From assembly GCF_900232825.1 (NCBI RefSeq), contig NZ_OCTP01000008.1, positions 1 to 64,000 on the forward strand: 64,000 bases of DNA, written 5' to 3'. The position numbers were made by a program, and so were the translations under genes. This document shows, in pieces, positions 60,245 through 64,000 of this stretch (the stretch's first letter is position 1; each line of letters begins with the position of its first letter). The notes below the pieces were generated by a model. That model was not told where the DNA came from. It searched no databases and worked only from the letters and a program-made list of their open reading frames with translations. The DNA is from Anaerococcus sp. Marseille-P3625 (GTDB lineage: Bacteria > Bacillota > Clostridia > Tissierellales > Peptoniphilaceae).

Positions 60245-60892
60245 TTATTTATCTACAGATAATATTAATAACATTTTAAATCTTGTAATTGCAGTTACAT
60301 TATGCATTACATTTGCCGGAAATACTATTTGTTCTCCGGATTCAATCTCCACTTCCTTATCTCCAACAAGAAGCTTTGCCTTGCCCTCAAGTGCTAGGAC
60401 AAGAGCGTCTCCAGGAGCCTTGTGTGGTTTTAGCCCCTCTCCCGCATCAAAAGCCATCATCACCACCCTAAAATCATCTTTTGAAACAAGGTCAATATTG
60501 GCTATGGCTCCATCAATATAATCCAAATAGTCAACTAATTTTATTTTTTGTCCCTTATCAATATTTTTCATCTCTTCCTCCTTTAAGTTAATTGCGATTT
60601 CTAAAAATATACTTTTTTCCCTTGCCTCTATATTAAAAAGTTTATTTTTTTCAAAAAGTATTAGTTCGTTATTTATAAGTCTTTCATTATTAAATTTAAG
60701 CTCGCCTTTTAAAGCAAAATATATTCTTTCTTCAGCATAAAATTCAGGGGAAATGCTGGTGTTTTGATCAAGACTCATAAGTAAGATGTGAAGATCATAT
60801 AAATCTACAAGTTTCTTGCTTATAGTTTGGTTTTCTCTTACAGGTATCATCTCTTCTGCCTTTAAGATTATTCCCTTACTAATATTTTTCAT
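60245..60892 (-). CDS. two-domain cupin protein
   Basis: This 215-residue protein has an N-terminal degenerate cupin (about residues 30-100) and a C-terminal cupin with GEGLKPHKAPGDALVLALEG and EQIVFPANVMHNVTAI. The His and Glu of these two motifs bind a metal in active cupins. It starts 1 base before the ATPase stop codon and is the last gene of the ABC operon. A role in metal sensing or small-molecule binding is likely. The exact function is unknown. Confidence 0.8.
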   Translation of the reverse strand: MKNISKGIILKAEEMIPVRENQTISKKLVDLYDLHILLMSLDQNTSISPEFYAEERIYFALKGELKFNNERLINNELILFEKNKLFNIEAREKSIFLEIAINLKEEEMKNIDKGQKIKLVDYLDYIDGAIANIDLVSKDDFRVVMMAFDAGEGLKPHKAPGDALVLALEGKAKLLVGDKEVEIESGEQIVFPANVMHNVTAITRFKMLLILSVDK

Positions 60893-60893
60893 T

Positions 60894-61697
60894 TTAATCT
60901 CCCACTATGCTAATTGGTATTATAGTATTATATTCTCTCTTATCGTTTTTTATTTTTTCAAGTATAACCTCTACCCCAAAGGCGTCTTTCATATTTTCCT
61001 TGCAGATAATATCAGATGTTTTGCCTATTTTATGTCTAGCATTTTTCATTAATATCAAGCATTTATCCGCTATTTCAAGAGCGTGGGCTGGGTAATGAGT
61101 ATTTATAATAACACTAATATTGTCTACCTTGGATAGTTTTTTGATTAATGAAATTATTTTAAGTTGATTTTTAAAATCAAGACCACTTTCTGGCTCATCT
61201 AATATGATTAAGCTTGGATCTGATATTAAGGCTCTGGCTATTAGAACCATCTGAAGTTCTCCTCCACTCATTACTGAACAAGACTTATCCTTAAGCTTCT
61301 CTATAGCTAAGCTTTTCATAATATTATTTGCTTTCTTATAATCTCTTTCACCTGGTTTTGCAAAAGGCCCAAGCTTGCTAGCAAGGCCTAGAACTACCAT
61401 ATCTATACCAGAATATTCAAAAGAAAATGATCTTTTTTGAGGAACGTATGATATATTAGACCATAATTCCCTTCGGCTAAAGCTTGCAATATCTTTTCCA
61501 TCCATAAAACTATTTCCTAGTTTCCATTTTTCAAAATCACATATGCATCTTATAAGGCTAGTCTTACCAACACCATTGGGCCCTAAGATAGATAAAACCT
61601 GACCTTGAGCCAGACTAAAAGATAAATTCTTAAATAATTCATGATTTTTATCATAATAAAATCCTGCATTTTTTACTTCTAATTTAATTGAAACCAC
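60894..61697 (-). CDS. FecE/BtuD-type ABC ATPase
   Basis: This 267-residue ATPase has Walker A GPNGVGKTS, signature MSGGELQMVLIARALI, Walker B LIILDEPESGLD and an H-loop INTHYPAH. It is a siderophore/haem/cobalamin-type ATPase. The second Gln of the usual LSGGxxQR motif is followed by Met instead of Arg, a mild deviation. The start overlaps the end of the fused permease gene by 14 bases, which is its natural partner. Confidence 0.88.
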   Translation of the reverse strand: MVSIKLEVKNAGFYYDKNHELFKNLSFSLAQGQVLSILGPNGVGKTSLIRCICDFEKWKLGNSFMDGKDIASFSRRELWSNISYVPQKRSFSFEYSGIDMVVLGLASKLGPFAKPGERDYKKANNIMKSLAIEKLKDKSCSVMSGGELQMVLIARALISDPSLIILDEPESGLDFKNQLKIISLIKKLSKVDNISVIINTHYPAHALEIADKCLILMKNARHKIGKTSDIICKENMKDAFGVEVILEKIKNDKREYNTIIPISIVGD

Positions 61698-62676
61698 CCC
61701 CAGTTTTTCTAATTAGGCTTATAAAAATTGGAGCTCCAATTATTGCCGTAAGAACTGAAATAGGTAGTTCTATTACAGAAACCGCTCTTGATAAAGCTTC
61801 TATTAGTACCATAAGACTTGCGCCTAAAGATATACTAAAAGGTAGGGTGTGAGTATTATTAGCTCCCACCATCATCCTTGCCATGTGAGGAATTATCAAA
61901 CCAATCCATCCGACTTGACCACACATTGATATAGATGAGGCTGTAATAAGTGTTGAAGCAAAAATAAAAATAAGCCTAGTTTTTTTTACATTAACTCCAA
62001 GACTTTTTGCTTCATCTTCTGAAAGGCTCATAATATTTAGCCTAAATATCAAGAATCTTATTATGATGACTCCCAAAATTATTAGGGGTGCAGAAAGCAT
62101 CAAGTTTTTATAAGATGATCTTGCAAAAGAACCCATAAGCCAATAACTGATAGCTGGTAACTTATCTGTCGGGTCTGCTGGTCCATTTGTACCAACCGTA
62201 GCAAATCCTACACAAGGAATCCCAGTCTTTTTAAGAGTTTCATAGTGTTCTTTATTCGAAGCATTATAAAAAATAACATCTGGTTTAAGCTTCATTATTT
62301 CCTCAATATTAATGTCAGATTGAGCTTGAACTGTATTTTGGCTATCTAGAAGCTCTGGAGCAATGTCCTTTAAAACTGTATTTGAAATTACTTGCTTAAG
62401 TGATCCAGCATATCCTACGATATACGGAGCCTTTCCATGATGATAGGCCATATATGTAGATAAAATTGGAATCTGATCTATTACTATTCTTTCAATTTTC
62501 TCTGGAACTTCTACCTCATTACCTGCATGATCTGTAATTGTCCTAACTTTTTTATTTTCATCCTTGGTTTCTTCTGTTTTTTCTTCCTTTTTCTCAGCTT
62601 GAGTCACTTCCTTGCTTTCTGATTTTTGTTCAGTTTTTGTATTGCCACAAGCAGTCATACCTGTTAAGGCAAGCAC
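61684..62676 (-). pseudogene. fusion of siderophore-type binding protein and FecCD permease by deletion
   Basis: The 330-residue frame starts as a lipoprotein (GMTACGN, Cys about residue 10). Its binding-protein domain reaches to about residue 155 (ITDHAGNEVEVPEKIERIV, IEEIMKLKPDVIFYN). It then switches to the second half of a FecCD permease (LPAISYWLMGSFA, then SLGVNVKKTRLIFI, CGQVGWIGLIIPHMARM). The C-terminal half of the binding protein and N-terminal half of the permease are missing. The signal-peptide codons continue upstream (KISLILCLTV) but the ATG is lost by a small frameshift. Transport by this protein is not expected. Confidence 0.85.
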
Positions 62677-62717
62677 TGTCAGACATAAAATTAATGATAT
62701 TTTTTAATAGCTTTCGT

Positions 62718-63476
62718 CTAATCCTCCTTTTTACTCGCTAAAACTATATATGAAATGCTTGAATTTTTAGACCTTTCTAGCATTTTCACAAATCTATCCT
62801 TATTTTCTTGTGCATAAGCATTTTTATAAAAATTTGCAGCTCCAACTGGTCCCTCATCTTTTATAATTGTGTCCCTGTCTAAGAGAATCATCCTGCCAGT
62901 TCTTTGTGAAAAAGGTCTAAAGGAATTATCTATAAACAGTTTGTTCCAATTTTCTACGGTTAGAGGATACACGTCCATGTTTGTAAATCTTGAAAGTTGC
63001 CTTCTTATATCTTCACTTTCATTTTCCACTGCCACATCATGAGTTAATAAATAGCCGCCTTTTTTTAAAACCCTGTTATAATTTTTAAGAGCTTTTGCTT
63101 TTTCTTCATTTGGAAGCATGGTAAGCATTGCCTCATTAATTATTAAATCAAATGTTTCATCCTCAAAATCTAACTTTAAGGCATCCATATTCATAACTTC
63201 AATTTCTTTGTCTAAGCCCAAAAGCTTTATATTCTCTAAGGCTTGGTCTATGACAACTTGGTCATTATCTATGCCTATTATTTTGCATTTATATTTAGTA
63301 TAAACTCTTATTAGGTTATCTCCTCTATTGCAAGCAACTTCCAAAACTTGCATATCTTTATCAATCTGTACCTGATCAAGTAACCAATCGGTCATAAGAC
63401 CGCCGCCTGGTCTGAGTCTTGTTCTTCCAAGCATCTTTAAAAAATCATGTCCAAATTTAATTTTGTTTTTTTCCAT
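62718..63476 (-). CDS. class I SAM-dependent methyltransferase
   Basis: This 252-residue protein has the SAM-binding motif VLEVACNRGDNLIRV (about residue 50), the acidic IIGIDNDQVVIDQA, then DFEDETFDLIINEAM and LKKGGYLLTHDV. The start, with a Gly-rich LRPGGGLMTDWLLDQ, is typical of small-molecule methyltransferases. It is the first gene of an operon with iron/siderophore transport genes and a Fur box in front, which suggests a role in metal or metallophore metabolism. GAGAGG precedes the start. Confidence 0.85.
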   Translation of the reverse strand: MEKNKIKFGHDFLKMLGRTRLRPGGGLMTDWLLDQVQIDKDMQVLEVACNRGDNLIRVYTKYKCKIIGIDNDQVVIDQALENIKLLGLDKEIEVMNMDALKLDFEDETFDLIINEAMLTMLPNEEKAKALKNYNRVLKKGGYLLTHDVAVENESEDIRRQLSRFTNMDVYPLTVENWNKLFIDNSFRPFSQRTGRMILLDRDTIIKDEGPVGAANFYKNAYAQENKDRFVKMLERSKNSSISYIVLASKKED

Positions 63477-63490
63477 TTGTTTTCCTCTCC

Positions 63491-63523
63491 TTGATATTGA
63501 TAATCATTACATATATAATTATA
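63491..63523. promoter_or_regulatory. divergent promoter with Fur box
   Basis: TGATATTGATAATCA (63492-63506) matches the boxes at dps and feo. On the plus strand TTGATA (63491-63496), 17 bases and TATAAT (63514-63519) point to the Crp-like gene. On the minus strand TATAAT (63523-63518) points to the methyltransferase operon. A small hairpin GTTGC-taaa-GCAAC (63546-63559) lies in the Crp-like leader. Confidence 0.7.
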
Positions 63524-63571
63524 ACATATCTGATTTTTATTGTAGTTGCTAAAGCAACAAGAAAGGATTTT

Positions 63572-64000
63572 ATGGAAAAAATTATTTTGAAAAGTAAATT
63601 ATTTTATGGTTTAGACGAAAGTACTATAGGCCATATACTTTCTTGTATTGATCATAAAACCTTAATTTTTAATAAAGGCCAATATCTATATGATTTTTCT
63701 AAGGGCTTTAAGGCAGGTATAGTTTTGAACGGAAGAATTGATCTATCTACAATAGATGATGATAAGGAAATTATAGATAGGATTTATGAGACTTCAGATT
63801 CTTTTTCTTTAAATTTTTCTTCCCTAGCTGATAGATTCATGGTTGCAAAAAAAGATTCTGAAGTTTTAGCACTTGATGTTAGCAAAATCTTTGAAGAAAA
63901 TAAAAGGTCTTGTTCAAGCAGACCGATTTTTATGGAAAATATTATAAAATTGTATGATGAGCAAATTTCATACTTAACTTACAAATTAGATATATATTCT
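63572..64000 (+). CDS. Crp/Fnr-family regulator, N-terminal part
   Basis: The first 143 codons are present and the gene runs off the window. It starts MEKIILKSKLFYGLDESTI with a cyclic-nucleotide-binding-like beta roll (LIFNKGQYLYDFSKGFKAG, IVLNGRIDLS) and a long dimer helix beginning ENIIKLYDEQISYL. The DNA-binding part would lie past the edge. No cAMP-binding signature is seen, so it is closer to FNR/CooA-like regulators. GAAAGGA precedes the ATG. It diverges from the methyltransferase/ABC operon and could control it. Confidence 0.8.
   Translation, partial: MEKIILKSKLFYGLDESTIGHILSCIDHKTLIFNKGQYLYDFSKGFKAGIVLNGRIDLSTIDDDKEIIDRIYETSDSFSLNFSSLADRFMVAKKDSEVLALDVSKIFEENKRSCSSRPIFMENIIKLYDEQISYLTYKLDIYS

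Overview
The window is AT-rich DNA from a low-GC Gram-positive anaerobe. The 16S rRNA 5' end, strong AGGAGG-type ribosome sites, TTGACA/TATAAT promoters, AddAB in place of RecBCD, and an NfnAB transhydrogenase fit a Bacillota anaerobe. I infer a Tissierellia/Peptoniphilaceae-like organism (Anaerococcus or a relative) from overall protein character. No database search was run, so the genus is a guess.

The left half (1-33.5 kb) is mostly chromosomal backbone. It starts with the 5' end of an rRNA operon and its promoter. Next come an Fe3+-type ABC importer operon with a glycosyltransferase, msrA, a split threonine/serine exporter pair, a membrane J-domain protein and an ABC exporter. The nfnAB operon points the other way. 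A secreted coiled-coil protein and an apparently leaderless SDR gene follow. A tight DNA-repair operon (yaaA-sbcD-sbcC-addB-addA) and a znuABC importer with a divergent Fur-family regulator come next. A small prophage relic sits beside tRNA-Leu(CAA). It keeps a minor head protein with a C-terminal domain resembling a polymorphic-toxin domain, a small putative immunity gene, and a scaffold remnant. PAP2, CapA and DUF3841 genes close this part.

From 33.5 to 43.3 kb the window is a pile-up of integrative elements. Two 3'-terminal metG fragments mark successive insertions next to the metG 3' end. Between and around them are a truncated MobA/MobL relaxase, twin oriT-like hairpins, DUF3847 and DUF3801 conjugation genes, a group IIC intron placed after a terminator, and an HTH/membrane pair under a double-operator promoter. 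A TIR-domain protein, a 5'-truncated tyrosine integrase, IS3 and IS30 scraps and a broken lantibiotic-immunity ABC pair complete it. The most striking gene is a CopZ-like Fe-S metallochaperone. Its proper start (GTG at 39654, good Shine-Dalgarno) is followed by an in-frame TGA directly after a Cys codon and then a bacterial-SECIS-like hairpin: a candidate selenoprotein.

From 43.4 to 53.3 kb lies a ten-gene operon for FTR1/P19 iron uptake with ABC permeases, an FMN-binding lipoprotein and a DUF2318 Fe-S membrane protein. It sits directly downstream of a decayed feoA-feoA-feoB locus whose Fur-box promoter probably now drives it. From 53.4 to 60 kb more element debris follows: a second relaxase/oriT/DUF3847 copy, dps with its own Fur box, a serine-recombinase scrap, two tiny overlapping membrane-protein genes, and a complete 2.75-kb group II intron inside a Maff2-type ICE gene.

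The last part (60.2-64 kb) holds a cupin protein, a siderophore/corrinoid-type ABC system whose binding protein and permease are fused by deletion, a methyltransferase, and the start of a divergent Crp/Fnr-like regulator. A third Fur box lies between the divergent genes. Iron handling, metal-responsive regulation and repeated mobile-element accretion are the main themes.
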